Source: Nitrospira japonica
GTDB taxonomy: Bacteria > Nitrospirota > Thermodesulfovibrionia > UBA6902
Assembly (NCBI GenBank): GCA_020723105.1
Contig: DYJL01000014.1
Coordinates: 1 to 64,000, forward strand
Direction of reading: 5' to 3'
Length of the DNA stretch: 64,000 bases
Shown: positions 29,756 to 38,806 of the stretch, piece after piece
Numbering within the stretch: the first letter of the stretch is position 1
Layout: each line of letters starts with the position of its first letter
The notes under the pieces: generated by a model
Told to the model about the DNA's origin: nothing
What the model saw: the letters and a program-made list of their open reading frames with translations, nothing else
Databases searched by the model: none
Position numbers and translations under genes: made by a program

Positions 29756-29865
29756 CGAAAATCAGGGAAAGCAGGATATGTTAGGCTATCATTCTGGAAA
29801 AACCAAAAACCTGTAACGAAGACTTCCATGTATAAGTTTAACAATATTCCCGGACAGATTCTACA

Positions 29866-29938
29866 TAGGGGATAGGGATTAGGGGATAGGGGGTAGAAAA
29901 ACGGTTTAAGCAGTTTAAACAGCTTAAAGCGGCTTAAG
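29866..29938 (+). repeat. dispersed G-rich/TTTAAGC repeat, copy A
   Basis: An irregular run of GGGGATAGGG and GATTAGGGG units is followed by GGGTAGAAAAACGGTTTAAG and related TTTAAAC/CTTAAAG words. It ends in the palindrome CGGCTTAAGCCG (29930-29941). The same block recurs inverted at 50724-50785 and in part at 42671-42709. The rest of the 29756-30039 gap shows only a TATAAT at 29964-29969. Confidence 0.65.
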
Positions 29939-30039
29939 CCGATCTCTGAATTCTGAATAGTGATATAATTTATTATAGCAGCAGCCTGTAAGTTTATGGA
30001 TGATGAAAGCAGAAGATCCTGGAGAGAGATAAATAAAAT

Positions 30040-31569
30040 ATGATAACAGCACGCAGTAAAATATTATTAATAGAAGATACTCGCATGGAGCAGCCGGTTT
30101 TAAGAAACATAACGGGGCACGAAGATTATGGATATGATTATTCATTTGTAGACTCTGTTTCAGAGGCAAAGCAATTTCTGGAATCCGATAAATTTGAGGT
30201 TGTAATTACGAATTACCACCTTAGCGATGGGACTGCAGTAGATATATTGAATTCGACAAAGGATGTACCTGTGATTGTGGTCTCAGGGCATTCTGATGTT
30301 GAGACGACAGTGAGTGCGATGAGGGCAGGGGCCTACGATTACATCATAGGCCAGGATAAAGATGGTGACTTTCTTAACGTCCTGTTGTTGAAGGTTGAAA
30401 ATATTATCAGACGGAAAAAATCAGAGGAAAAACTTAGATTGCTTGAGGCTGCGATTGCTAATGCTAACGACGCTATTATTATTCTGGAAGCAGAGCCCGG
30501 TGAATTACGAGGCCGGCAGATACTTTATGTGAACGAGGCATTTACAAGGATGACGGGACATACTTTTGAGGATGCCTACGGCAGGACGCTAAGGATGTTG
30601 CGCGGGCCCAATACAAGTCTGAAAGAGGTTAATAAAATACGTGAAGCATTTATTCAGCATAGGCCAGTCAGGGTGGAACTCTTAAATTACAGGAAAGACG
30701 GCTCTGCCTTCTGGGTGGAATGCAATATTGTTCCATTTGCCGATGAAAAGGGCGAGTTCTTACACTGGGTTTCAGTCCAGAGAGACATTACTGAAAGAAA
30801 ACAGGCTGAGGAAGAAAGGGAAAGACTGATGTATAAGATCAATACGATCAATGCGGACCTGACGGAATTGAACCAGCAATTAGAGACAATTGGCGCAGAA
30901 AGGACCATGAGCCTTATGGCCCTTACCATAGCAGACAGGGTAAGAAATCCTTCTGCCATGATAGGAGCCAGATGCAACAGGATACTTGCAAAACAGAATA
31001 TTCCGGAAGAAGCAAGAGAGAGCTTTAAATATATTGCAGAAGGTGCAGCCCAGCTTGATATGATAGTGAAGGAATTTGAAACATTACTCAAAAACAGGCA
31101 GTCACAATTTGAACATTATGATTTTAACAAGATTGTTGAACGTGTTGTTTTCATATTAAAAAATGAGGCCTCCAACAAAGGGGTAAAAATGGTAGTAAAT
31201 ATTTCCAGGGAAGCCCTGAAGATCAATATGCAAAGGGATTTATTAAGGGTAGCTGTTTACCATATTTTAAGAAATGCAATTGATGCTACATCAAATGGCG
31301 GCAGGATAACGGTTGAAACATACAGCGATGACAATAATGCCATTCTTGTCGTGTCAGATACAGGGCCTGGAATTTCCAAAGAAGATCTCGAAAATATATT
31401 TAAGCCCTTTTTTACCACGAAAGAGAAAGGCTTCGGAATGGGCTTGCCGCTGGTAAAACAAATAGTTTCAGAACACCTTGGAAAAGTGTCTTTGGAGAGC
31501 AAAGTTGGCGGAGGTTTAACCTTCAAGATATCGTTTCCTTTCAGATGGAAAGAAGAAAAAATTTCTTAG
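30040..31569 (+). CDS. receiver-PAS-ATPase protein with degenerate phospho-acceptor sites (kinase-like)
   Basis: The 509-residue cytoplasmic protein has a receiver domain (1-125), a LOV-like PAS (133-255), a short coiled coil and a C-terminal HATPase domain (HILRNAIDAT, DTGPGIS, GFGMGLPLV). The receiver phospho-acceptor position reads Asn58 (ITNYHL) instead of Asp. The usual histidine box AHEIRNP reads ADRVRNP (Asp299 in place of His). The PAS segment GRTLRML lacks the photoactive Cys of true LOV domains. It is therefore unlikely to be a classical kinase and may be an ATP-binding scaffold or regulator. It lies directly upstream of the secretion operon. Confidence 0.85.
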   Translation: MITARSKILLIEDTRMEQPVLRNITGHEDYGYDYSFVDSVSEAKQFLESDKFEVVITNYHLSDGTAVDILNSTKDVPVIVVSGHSDVETTVSAMRAGAYDYIIGQDKDGDFLNVLLLKVENIIRRKKSEEKLRLLEAAIANANDAIIILEAEPGELRGRQILYVNEAFTRMTGHTFEDAYGRTLRMLRGPNTSLKEVNKIREAFIQHRPVRVELLNYRKDGSAFWVECNIVPFADEKGEFLHWVSVQRDITERKQAEEERERLMYKINTINADLTELNQQLETIGAERTMSLMALTIADRVRNPSAMIGARCNRILAKQNIPEEARESFKYIAEGAAQLDMIVKEFETLLKNRQSQFEHYDFNKIVERVVFILKNEASNKGVKMVVNISREALKINMQRDLLRVAVYHILRNAIDATSNGGRITVETYSDDNNAILVVSDTGPGISKEDLENIFKPFFTTKEKGFGMGLPLVKQIVSEHLGKVSLESKVGGGLTFKISFPFRWKEEKIS

Positions 31570-31658
31570 CCCCCTTACCCTCGAAATATATGCAAATTAT
31601 ATGATATAGTAACTTGCTGTATTCTTTAACTTTTAACAGGCAAATCTATAAGGTGAGG

Positions 31659-33830
31659 ATGAAAAGGGAAATCATTATTCTTGTTTGCGTCTTAGTGTTT
31701 GTAAGTCATGTCTTTGCTCAGGAAACAGTAACTCCTCCGAAATCATCTCTGATGCCTGAGGCTCCGGCAAATGTTCAGCCTCAGGTCCCTGCAAACGTTC
31801 CAGCAAATATCCCTGCTAATATAACGCCTGAACAGGTGAAAGCGTTTCTTTCCAGGCCCAAGGAAGAGAACTATATAATTCTGAATTTTGACAATGCTGA
31901 TTTAAGAGATGTGATAAATACCGTAGGCTCGATCACAAAAGAAAATTTCATCATAAGTCCAGGCGTAGATGCGAGGATAACGATTCATTCTGCAAAGAAG
32001 ATTCCGGTCAGTGAAGTAATGAGTATATTTGAGTCTGTGCTTGAGGCTAACGGCGTATCACTTGTGAAATCAGGGGAATTTTATAAGGTAGTACAGGGCG
32101 CCACTGCAAAGCAGAAACCGCTTGAGGTCCGAAAAGGCCGCGAGGCTGAGAATATATTATCAGTTGACAGAATCATAACCCAGATTGTGCCAGTTGATTA
32201 TGTTCCGGTCAATGAAATCACTACCGTGCTTACCCCGCTGCTTTCCCAGTTTGGCAACATCATCCAGAATCCAAGGAACAATCTTCTTATAATCAATGAT
32301 ACCTCGTCAAATATAAAGCGACTTTTAGGCATTCTTGAGGAGATTGATGTAAATGCCTTCAAGAATACGAGGATGCTGTTTTTCAAGCCAAAGTATTCTG
32401 ACATAACTATTGTTACAAACGAACTGACAGAAGTGCTGAATGCGTTGAATATGACAAAGGAAGGCATAGCGCTGGTGCCTATAGAAAGGATTAACAGCCT
32501 GGTGATTTTCTCTGCAAGCGCCTCTCTCCTTGAAGCAGTTGAGGGGTGGTTGAAGAAGCTGGATGAAGAGATAATAAGCGGACAGAATGTTTTCATATAT
32601 CCGGTGCAGAATGTTAAGGCAGAGCATGTTGCAGAAATCCTGAACTCTCTTTACGGAGAGGGCAGCGGTGCAAAAAAAATATCTGCGCAACAGGCTGATC
32701 CGCAAAAAAAGGCGGCCCAGGCCCAGCAGCAAGTCCAGCCAGTTCGTCCTGCAGGCGGAAAAGAAGGAGCTGGCGGCAGGGTGGAAATTATTACCTTTGA
32801 ACCGACTAATTCACTCATTATTCTGGCGCCCCAGGGGATATACCGGGAGATGGTTGAGACGATAAAGAAGATTGATACATATCCAAGGGAAGTCCTGATT
32901 GAAGCTGTAGTAGCTCAGGTGACTCTTTCCAATGCTGACAAAGCAGGCATACAGTGGTCTGTGCTCCAGAACATAAATATAAGAGGCAGTAATTTCAAGG
33001 GAGTTACTCAGAGCAATTATCCGCCGAAAGATTTTCCTAACCTCGCAACTGCTGCGCCGACTATAGCATCTGCCGTGGCAAACGAAGGATTAGCAGGAGG
33101 GTTGTCGCTTATCTTATTCAGACCTGATAATCTTACAGCCCTCATCAATGCCTTTGCAAGCCGGGGGAAGGTAAATATACTTTCAAGTCCGAGGCTGCTT
33201 GTGAGGGATCAGGAAGAGGCTAATATCGAGGTGGGTTCTGAAGTGCCAACAGCTACAAGCAGCACAACCAACACTACCACGGGGGACCTGTCAACACAGA
33301 GTATTCAATACAAGACAGTAGGCATTAAATTGAAAATAAAACCTACCATCAATGAAGAAAAAACCGTAGTCCTGGATCTCGAACAGGAGGTGTCTTCACA
33401 GGGCGATAACGTGGCAGTCGGACAGGCCGGCAATACATACCCTTCATTCAATACTACAAAGGCAAAAACATCCATTGTTGTGCCAAACGAACACGGCATA
33501 GTCATTGGCGGCATTATGGATGAAACAAAGAGCAAATCATATCAGGGGATACCCTTCTTAAGTTCACTCCCAATCCTCGGCGGGCTTTTTCGCTATGAGA
33601 CTGATACGGTAACAAAAAAAGAATTAGTTATAATTATTACGCCTCATGTGGTGGTAAACAGGATGGAGGGAGAGAAACTTACAGATGAATTTATAAATAG
33701 ATTAAAAGAGGTAAAAAAATATCTCGGCGAAAAAGAGATAATGTCGCCTTCTGAAGAAGGAACGAACAAATCACAGCCGGCTGCATTGATAGTGCCTCCC
33801 GAGGGAATAAAACCATCCCGGAACGAATGA
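31659..33830 (+). CDS. gspD: type II secretion secretin GspD
   Basis: This protein forms the outer-membrane channel of the secretion machine. The likely start is ATG 31659 with GGTGAGG upstream, giving a signal peptide ending VFAQ; a TTG at 31614 would add 15 residues. N-domains follow (NFDNADLRDVINTVG and three N1-N3 repeats) with an Ala/Gln-rich linker around 360-385. The secretin domain comes next (VPNEHGIVIGGIMDE, IPFLSSLPILGGLFR) and then a short C-terminal tail. It overlaps gspE by 4 bp. First gene of an eleven-gene operon. Confidence 0.95.
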   Translation: MKREIIILVCVLVFVSHVFAQETVTPPKSSLMPEAPANVQPQVPANVPANIPANITPEQVKAFLSRPKEENYIILNFDNADLRDVINTVGSITKENFIISPGVDARITIHSAKKIPVSEVMSIFESVLEANGVSLVKSGEFYKVVQGATAKQKPLEVRKGREAENILSVDRIITQIVPVDYVPVNEITTVLTPLLSQFGNIIQNPRNNLLIINDTSSNIKRLLGILEEIDVNAFKNTRMLFFKPKYSDITIVTNELTEVLNALNMTKEGIALVPIERINSLVIFSASASLLEAVEGWLKKLDEEIISGQNVFIYPVQNVKAEHVAEILNSLYGEGSGAKKISAQQADPQKKAAQAQQQVQPVRPAGGKEGAGGRVEIITFEPTNSLIILAPQGIYREMVETIKKIDTYPREVLIEAVVAQVTLSNADKAGIQWSVLQNINIRGSNFKGVTQSNYPPKDFPNLATAAPTIASAVANEGLAGGLSLILFRPDNLTALINAFASRGKVNILSSPRLLVRDQEEANIEVGSEVPTATSSTTNTTTGDLSTQSIQYKTVGIKLKIKPTINEEKTVVLDLEQEVSSQGDNVAVGQAGNTYPSFNTTKAKTSIVVPNEHGIVIGGIMDETKSKSYQGIPFLSSLPILGGLFRYETDTVTKKELVIIITPHVVVNRMEGEKLTDEFINRLKEVKKYLGEKEIMSPSEEGTNKSQPAALIVPPEGIKPSRNE

Positions 33831-35548
33831 ACCAGGAAGCAGTAAGGATACAGAAATCAGATTTGCTGGGCCAGATATTGCTGGGTCAAAATCTGATAAA
33901 TTCTGAAAAACTCGATATTGCATTAAAAGAACAGGCCTCTCTGAACAAAGAGAACCAGCTCCGTCTCGGAGAGATACTGTTAAGGCTTGGTTTCATATCT
34001 GAAGAAGATCTGTTCAACGCACTCAGCCTGCAGTTTGGCCTGAAATATTTAAAGTTTTCTGAATTCCCCAAAGTGGTCCCGGCTGGTTCTTACCCTACCG
34101 TAAAATTCATGAAGCAGTATAAATTTGTGCCTATTGGCATGAATGACACTGTACTGAAAATCGTAATATCAGACCCGTTAAATGAATATGTTTTTGATGC
34201 ACTTCAAAGTTTCACTGGTAAATCTCTGGAAATATACCTCAGCAGTGAGAAGGATATCCTGGAGGCCATTGAACAGTTTTTTGGAAGCAATGTCCAGATG
34301 ACAAGCATCATGGAAGGCATGAGAGATGAAGAAGCCGGCGAAGAGGGGATTGAGCTGCAGGAGGATGTCCATCATCTCAGAGACATGGCGTTTGAAGCGC
34401 CTATCGTGAAACTTGTGAATATGCTTATCACCCGTGCTGTGGAAAGCAGGACCAGTGATATACACATAGAGCCTTTTGAAAATAACGTCAAAGTGCGCTA
34501 CAGGATTGACGGCGCCCTGACTGACATAGAATCTCTTCCAAGACGCATTCAGGCTGCCGTCATATCGAGGATAAAAATAATGTCCCGTCTTAACATTGCT
34601 GAAAGGAGACTCCCTCAGGACGGAAGGATAAAATTAAGGGTCGCAGGCAGGGATATAGATTTAAGAGTTTCCACCATACCTACGATTTACGGGGAAAGCA
34701 TAGTCATGAGAATCCTGGATCGGGGCACTGCGCTTGTAGTCCTTGAATATCTTGGTTTTCCTGAAGACACCCTGGAAAAATACAGGAATCTTATTACAAC
34801 TCCTTACGGGATGCTTCTTGTCACAGGCCCGACAGGCAGTGGAAAAACAACTACCCTTTATGCTTCTCTGAACAAGATCAATTCCTCAGCCAGAAAGATA
34901 ATCACCATCGAAGACCCTATTGAATATCAGATTGACGGCATAAATCAGATACAGGTAAAACCACAGATAGGACTTACCTTTGCAAATGGACTAAGGCATA
35001 TTGTGCGCCAGGACCCGGACGTTATCATGATCGGTGAAATCCGGGACCTCGAGACTGCAGATATTGCCATTCATTCAGCGCTTACAGGGCATCTTGTCTT
35101 CAGCACCCTCCATACGAATGATGCACCCGGTGCAGTAACAAGGCTTCTGGACATGGGCATAGAGGGTTTTCTTGTATCATCTTCTTTGATAGGAGTTTTG
35201 GCTCAGAGACTGGTCCGGGTGATATGCCCTAAATGCAAAGAGCCGTTTCAAACACAGCAGCAGTTTCTTGATAAAATAGAAATCAGTGAAAACATTACAA
35301 CCTATCACGGCGCAGGATGTGAGGAGTGCAGGTCTACAGGATATCTTGGCAGGACCGGTATTTTTGAGCTGATGACCGTGGATGCTGAAATCAGGCAGAT
35401 GATTCTCGACAAGGCAAGCTCAGATGTAATCAGACGGAAGGCAGTATCTGAAGGCATGCAGGTTTTACGTCAGAGCGGCTGGCAAAAGGTCCGAGAGGGT
35501 GTAACGACTATAGAAGAAGTATTGAGGGTTGCACAGGAAGGGTCGTAA
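33827..35548 (+). CDS. gspE: type II secretion ATPase GspE
   Basis: The 573-residue hexameric ATPase drives pseudopilus assembly. It has an N-terminal MshEN-type domain (about 1-160), Walker A GPTGSGKTT, an Asp box (TIEDPIEYQ), Walker B and a His box. A four-Cys zinc site (CPKC near 468, CEEC near 501) is the usual GspE insertion. It docks on GspL at the inner membrane. Confidence 0.96.
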   Translation: MNQEAVRIQKSDLLGQILLGQNLINSEKLDIALKEQASLNKENQLRLGEILLRLGFISEEDLFNALSLQFGLKYLKFSEFPKVVPAGSYPTVKFMKQYKFVPIGMNDTVLKIVISDPLNEYVFDALQSFTGKSLEIYLSSEKDILEAIEQFFGSNVQMTSIMEGMRDEEAGEEGIELQEDVHHLRDMAFEAPIVKLVNMLITRAVESRTSDIHIEPFENNVKVRYRIDGALTDIESLPRRIQAAVISRIKIMSRLNIAERRLPQDGRIKLRVAGRDIDLRVSTIPTIYGESIVMRILDRGTALVVLEYLGFPEDTLEKYRNLITTPYGMLLVTGPTGSGKTTTLYASLNKINSSARKIITIEDPIEYQIDGINQIQVKPQIGLTFANGLRHIVRQDPDVIMIGEIRDLETADIAIHSALTGHLVFSTLHTNDAPGAVTRLLDMGIEGFLVSSSLIGVLAQRLVRVICPKCKEPFQTQQQFLDKIEISENITTYHGAGCEECRSTGYLGRTGIFELMTVDAEIRQMILDKASSDVIRRKAVSEGMQVLRQSGWQKVREGVTTIEEVLRVAQEGS

Positions 35549-36766
35549 ATGGAAACTTTTTATTATGAGGCGACAACGCGTGAAGGCAATATAGTTACCG
35601 GCACCCTTGAGGTAGTAAGTGAGCGTTTAGCCATTGACCGCCTTCAGGATATGGGATATTACCCGTTAAGGGTCAGCAAGGTTGTCAGGCATGAAAATTT
35701 TATCAGCCGTATGCTTTCATCTCTGCAAGGCAGGATTACCACTAAAGATATAATGCTTCTTACATATCAGCTTGGTGTGCTGCTTGACGCAGGTTTTACC
35801 CTGGATAAATCTCTCTCGATTCTGGCAGAACTGTCAGATAAGAAAAAACTTAAAGAGATGATAAATGAAATTCTTTCACAGGTAAAAGGCGGCAAATCTT
35901 TTTCAGATGCGTTGTCGAAATACCCGGCAGTCTTTCCCTCATTTTATATAAACATGATAAAGGCTGGTGAAGCAGGCGGGTTTCTTGAAAGTACGATAGA
36001 GCGCATGGCAGCATATCTTGAAAATACTGAAGGGCTCAAGGAGGATGTCCGGTCCGCATTTATTTATCCTGTCATCCTTTCTATTGTAGGAGGGGCGGCA
36101 GTGGTGGTCCTGTTGACGTTTGTAGTCCCTCAGTTTGCAAAGATATTTACTGATATGGGGCAGAATCTTCCTTTGCCTACTGTAATTCTGCTTGCGGTAA
36201 GCGCAGTCCTGACAAAGTTCTGGTGGGTTATACTGCTGTTTTTCATTGCCGGAGCCTTTATTGTCAGCAGGCACCTCAGGAGCGAAGAGGGAAGGCGTAA
36301 TTGGGACCGTCTGAAATTCAGGCTTCCGTTATTCGGGAAACTTTTTAAAGAGATTGCAGTTTCACGTTTTGCCAGGACCTTTGGAACTCTTCTTGGAAGC
36401 GGAGTTCCCATACTGAATGCTTTGCATATAGTTAAGGGCACTCTTGGGAGCGAGAAAATATCCGGGATAATTTCTTCTGTGCGTGAATCTGTAAGAAAGG
36501 GAAAGGGCCTTTCTGAACATTTAAAAAACAGCGATATCTTCCCCCCGCTTGCCATACACATGATAACTGTTGGCGAAGAGACCGGAAGGCTTGATGAGAT
36601 GCTGATAAAGATCGCAGACCGCTTTGATATAGAGGTAAGAACTACTGTAAAACGCATGCTGTCCCTGCTGGAGCCGGCCTTGATTCTGGTTATGGGCATC
36701 TTGATAGGCTTTATTGTTATAGCGATGCTGACAGCGATATTCAGTATTAATGAACTGCCATTTTAG
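35549..36766 (+). CDS. gspF: type II secretion inner-membrane protein GspF
   Basis: The 405-residue polytopic protein contains two T2SSF domains (about 68-190 and 270-395), each with a KGGKSFSDAL or RKGKGLSEHL type helix pair, and three membrane segments. GEAGGFLES and GEETGRLDEML are family signatures. It begins directly after the gspE stop and forms the assembly platform. Confidence 0.96.
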   Translation: METFYYEATTREGNIVTGTLEVVSERLAIDRLQDMGYYPLRVSKVVRHENFISRMLSSLQGRITTKDIMLLTYQLGVLLDAGFTLDKSLSILAELSDKKKLKEMINEILSQVKGGKSFSDALSKYPAVFPSFYINMIKAGEAGGFLESTIERMAAYLENTEGLKEDVRSAFIYPVILSIVGGAAVVVLLTFVVPQFAKIFTDMGQNLPLPTVILLAVSAVLTKFWWVILLFFIAGAFIVSRHLRSEEGRRNWDRLKFRLPLFGKLFKEIAVSRFARTFGTLLGSGVPILNALHIVKGTLGSEKISGIISSVRESVRKGKGLSEHLKNSDIFPPLAIHMITVGEETGRLDEMLIKIADRFDIEVRTTVKRMLSLLEPALILVMGILIGFIVIAMLTAIFSINELPF

Positions 36767-36832
36767 AGGCAGGTGATGGTTGTTTGTCTAACAACTAAAA
36801 ACTAACAACTAAAAACTGATACGGAGGAGACG

Positions 36833-37282
36833 ATGAACACAAAGAAGAAAAAAATTTTTCTGAAATGCTGCGAGGGGTTTACTCTCATCGAGCTCATGGT
36901 GGTTATGATTATTCTGGGCCTTCTGGCCGCACTTGTAGTGCCGAGAATGTTTGGCCGGGTAGGGGAAGCCAAGAAAAAGGCTGCATATACCCAGATAGAG
37001 CTCCTTGGAACAGCGCTCGATTCTTTTAAACTCGATACCGGGCGTTATCCCACGACTGCTGAAGGGCTTGAGGCTCTTATTACATCGGTTTCAGGCGCTG
37101 ATAGCTGGAACGGACCCTATCTGAAAAAGTCCGAAATTCCTCTGGATCCATGGAACAATCCATACCACTATGAAGAGCCCGGGAAGCACGGCGATTATGA
37201 CCTTTATTCTTATGGCGCTGACAATGCAGAGGGAGGAGAAGGAGATAACGCAGATATTGTAAGCTGGCAGACGATGAAGTAG
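36833..37282 (+). CDS. gspG: major pseudopilin GspG
   Basis: This 149-residue pseudopilin has a short leader, then G-FTLIELMVVMIILG, the prepilin peptidase site and N-terminal helix. The C-terminal part DTGRYPTTAEGL, WNGPYLKK and NPYHYEEPG is the conserved GspG domain with a calcium-binding loop. A GGAGGAG ribosome site precedes it. The 66-bp gap after gspF contains two direct copies of CTAACAACTAAAAA (36788-36815). Confidence 0.96.
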   Translation: MNTKKKKIFLKCCEGFTLIELMVVMIILGLLAALVVPRMFGRVGEAKKKAAYTQIELLGTALDSFKLDTGRYPTTAEGLEALITSVSGADSWNGPYLKKSEIPLDPWNNPYHYEEPGKHGDYDLYSYGADNAEGGEGDNADIVSWQTMK

Positions 37283-37283
37283 C

Positions 37284-37790
37284 ATGAAGATTTCAAATTT
37301 CAAATTTCAAATTTCAAATCTTCAAAGGGATGGATTTACCCTTATTGAACTTGTCATCGTATTATTTCTACTGGGAATTGCCACGGGATTAGTTGGTATT
37401 GCTGTCAGCAGAACTTCAGGGGATCATCAATTAAAGGCATTCACAAAAGAGGTTTCAGCCCTTCTCAGATACGCAAGGAGTCATGCAGTTACGGAAAAAA
37501 GGATGTATTGTTTTTTTATTGACAGGAGTGCAGGGATGCTTAAGCTGTACACCGAGAATGCGGATAAAGACAGCCATGAAAAATTCGTGCAGGTGTCAGG
37601 TAAATCAATTCCAGTGGATTTGCAAATTGTTTTGTCCGGCAAAGATGCTGTTGCTTCATTTATTGAATTTTTTCCCATTGGGAACTCAACCGGAGGTGTT
37701 GTTGAGGTGAGCAATCAGAAAGAGAAAGTTTATTTTGTGACTGTTAATCGTATAACGGGAAAGGTTGAGGTTCAACAGGGTGAGAGCTGA
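37284..37790 (+). CDS. gspH: minor pseudopilin GspH
   Basis: The 168-residue minor pseudopilin has the cleavage/helix motif RDGFTLIELVIVLFLLG, followed by a GspH-type beta domain (LLRYARSHAVTEKR). Its leader is encoded by four tandem copies of the heptamer ATTTCAA (from about 37288), which could slip and change frame. It starts 1 bp after gspG. Confidence 0.88.
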   Translation: MKISNFKFQISNLQRDGFTLIELVIVLFLLGIATGLVGIAVSRTSGDHQLKAFTKEVSALLRYARSHAVTEKRMYCFFIDRSAGMLKLYTENADKDSHEKFVQVSGKSIPVDLQIVLSGKDAVASFIEFFPIGNSTGGVVEVSNQKEKVYFVTVNRITGKVEVQQGES

Positions 37791-38178
37791 AGAAATTTCA
37801 AATTCCCGAAGGGACGGGTTCACCCTTATCGAAGTAATTGTAGCAATTGCAATCCTGGGTATAAGCCTTGTTCTGGTTATGCAATTGTTTGCCGGCGGAC
37901 TGAGGGCTGCCAGGGCTTCATGCGACTACTCAAGGGCTGTTATCCATGCCAAGGACAAGATGGAGGAGATAACAGATTCTCCCGAATCGAACCGCGGTAC
38001 ATTCAGTGACGGCTATAGATGGGAAACAGAGGTCCAGCCTTATAAAGAACTTAAAGACAACGTCTATAAGCTGGTAAAAATAAAAGTAAGAGTGATGTGG
38101 CCTGATGTCAGGAAAAATTCAAGGATAGTTGAGCTTGTAGGGTTGAGGGTAATTTCTGGTGAGGAAGAAGAACTGTAG
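37780..38178 (+). CDS. gspI: minor pseudopilin GspI
   Basis: This small pseudopilin has RRDGFTLIEVIVAIAILG and the GspI hallmark of Cys and Glu spacing (ASCDYSRAVIHAKDKMEEI). I favour GTG at 37780, overlapping the gspH stop by 11 bp; a TTG at 37765 would add five residues. The leader DNA resembles that of gspH and gspJ. Confidence 0.85.
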   Translation: MRAEEISNSRRDGFTLIEVIVAIAILGISLVLVMQLFAGGLRAARASCDYSRAVIHAKDKMEEITDSPESNRGTFSDGYRWETEVQPYKELKDNVYKLVKIKVRVMWPDVRKNSRIVELVGLRVISGEEEEL

Positions 38179-38182
38179 AAAA

Positions 38183-38806
38183 ATGAAAATTTCAATTTCC
38201 CGAAGGGATGGTTTCACCCTTATTGAACTCGTTATTGCAATAACAATTTTCAGCCTTATTGCAGTAATAATCGGCGGCGCTTTTCGTCTGGGCATTCAGG
38301 CTTGGCAAAAAGGCGAGAAAGAAGCCAATGATGCACAACAGCTTAGAATCCTGTCAAGCGTATTGTCTCAACAGCTTAAGTCCTGCTATCCATATAAGAT
38401 GAAAATATCGGGCCGGGATGAAGATATTGTGGTCTTCAGGGGAGATGCGGACTCTATCATGTTTGTTACAACGCTGGCAGATTCTGCGTTCGGCGGAGTC
38501 AAATGGGTGCAATATGTTTTTAAGGATGCCACCCTTTCATATAAAGAGGGGTTGCTGCCTGATAAAGAACTGGAAAAGAGAATCAAGAATAAGGGAGAAA
38601 TAATTGATTCCAAAATAGATGAGTTGCAGTTTTCTTATCTCTCACCAGATGAGGAACAATGGCAGGAAACCTGGGATTTTGGCGAGGAGCTTCCATTGGC
38701 TATAAAGGTCCGGGTATCCAGTTACGAGCCTTTTGTCATTAACATCCTTGTAAGTGCAGATGCAGAGGATAATGAAAATGATGATGAATTACCATCGGAA
38801 ACCTGA
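38183..38806 (+). CDS. gspJ: minor pseudopilin GspJ
   Basis: The protein begins MKISISRRDGFTLIELVIA and has the longer beta-rich body of GspJ (YPYKMKISGRDED, SFLS-type strands, an acidic C-terminus). The ATG at 38183 is 4 bp after the gspI stop; a GTG at 38159 would overlap gspI and gives an unlikely Lys/Cys leader. It forms the pseudopilus tip with GspI and GspK. Confidence 0.88.
   Translation: MKISISRRDGFTLIELVIAITIFSLIAVIIGGAFRLGIQAWQKGEKEANDAQQLRILSSVLSQQLKSCYPYKMKISGRDEDIVVFRGDADSIMFVTTLADSAFGGVKWVQYVFKDATLSYKEGLLPDKELEKRIKNKGEIIDSKIDELQFSYLSPDEEQWQETWDFGEELPLAIKVRVSSYEPFVINILVSADAEDNENDDELPSET

Noticed and set aside
36788-36815. Two direct copies of CTAACAACTAAAAA before gspG as a regulatory element
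   Set aside because: Simple local duplication in a short gap; nothing links it to control. Mentioned only with gspG.
37284-37325. CRISPR-like or satellite array
   Set aside because: Only four 7-bp units with no spacers, inside a coding leader.
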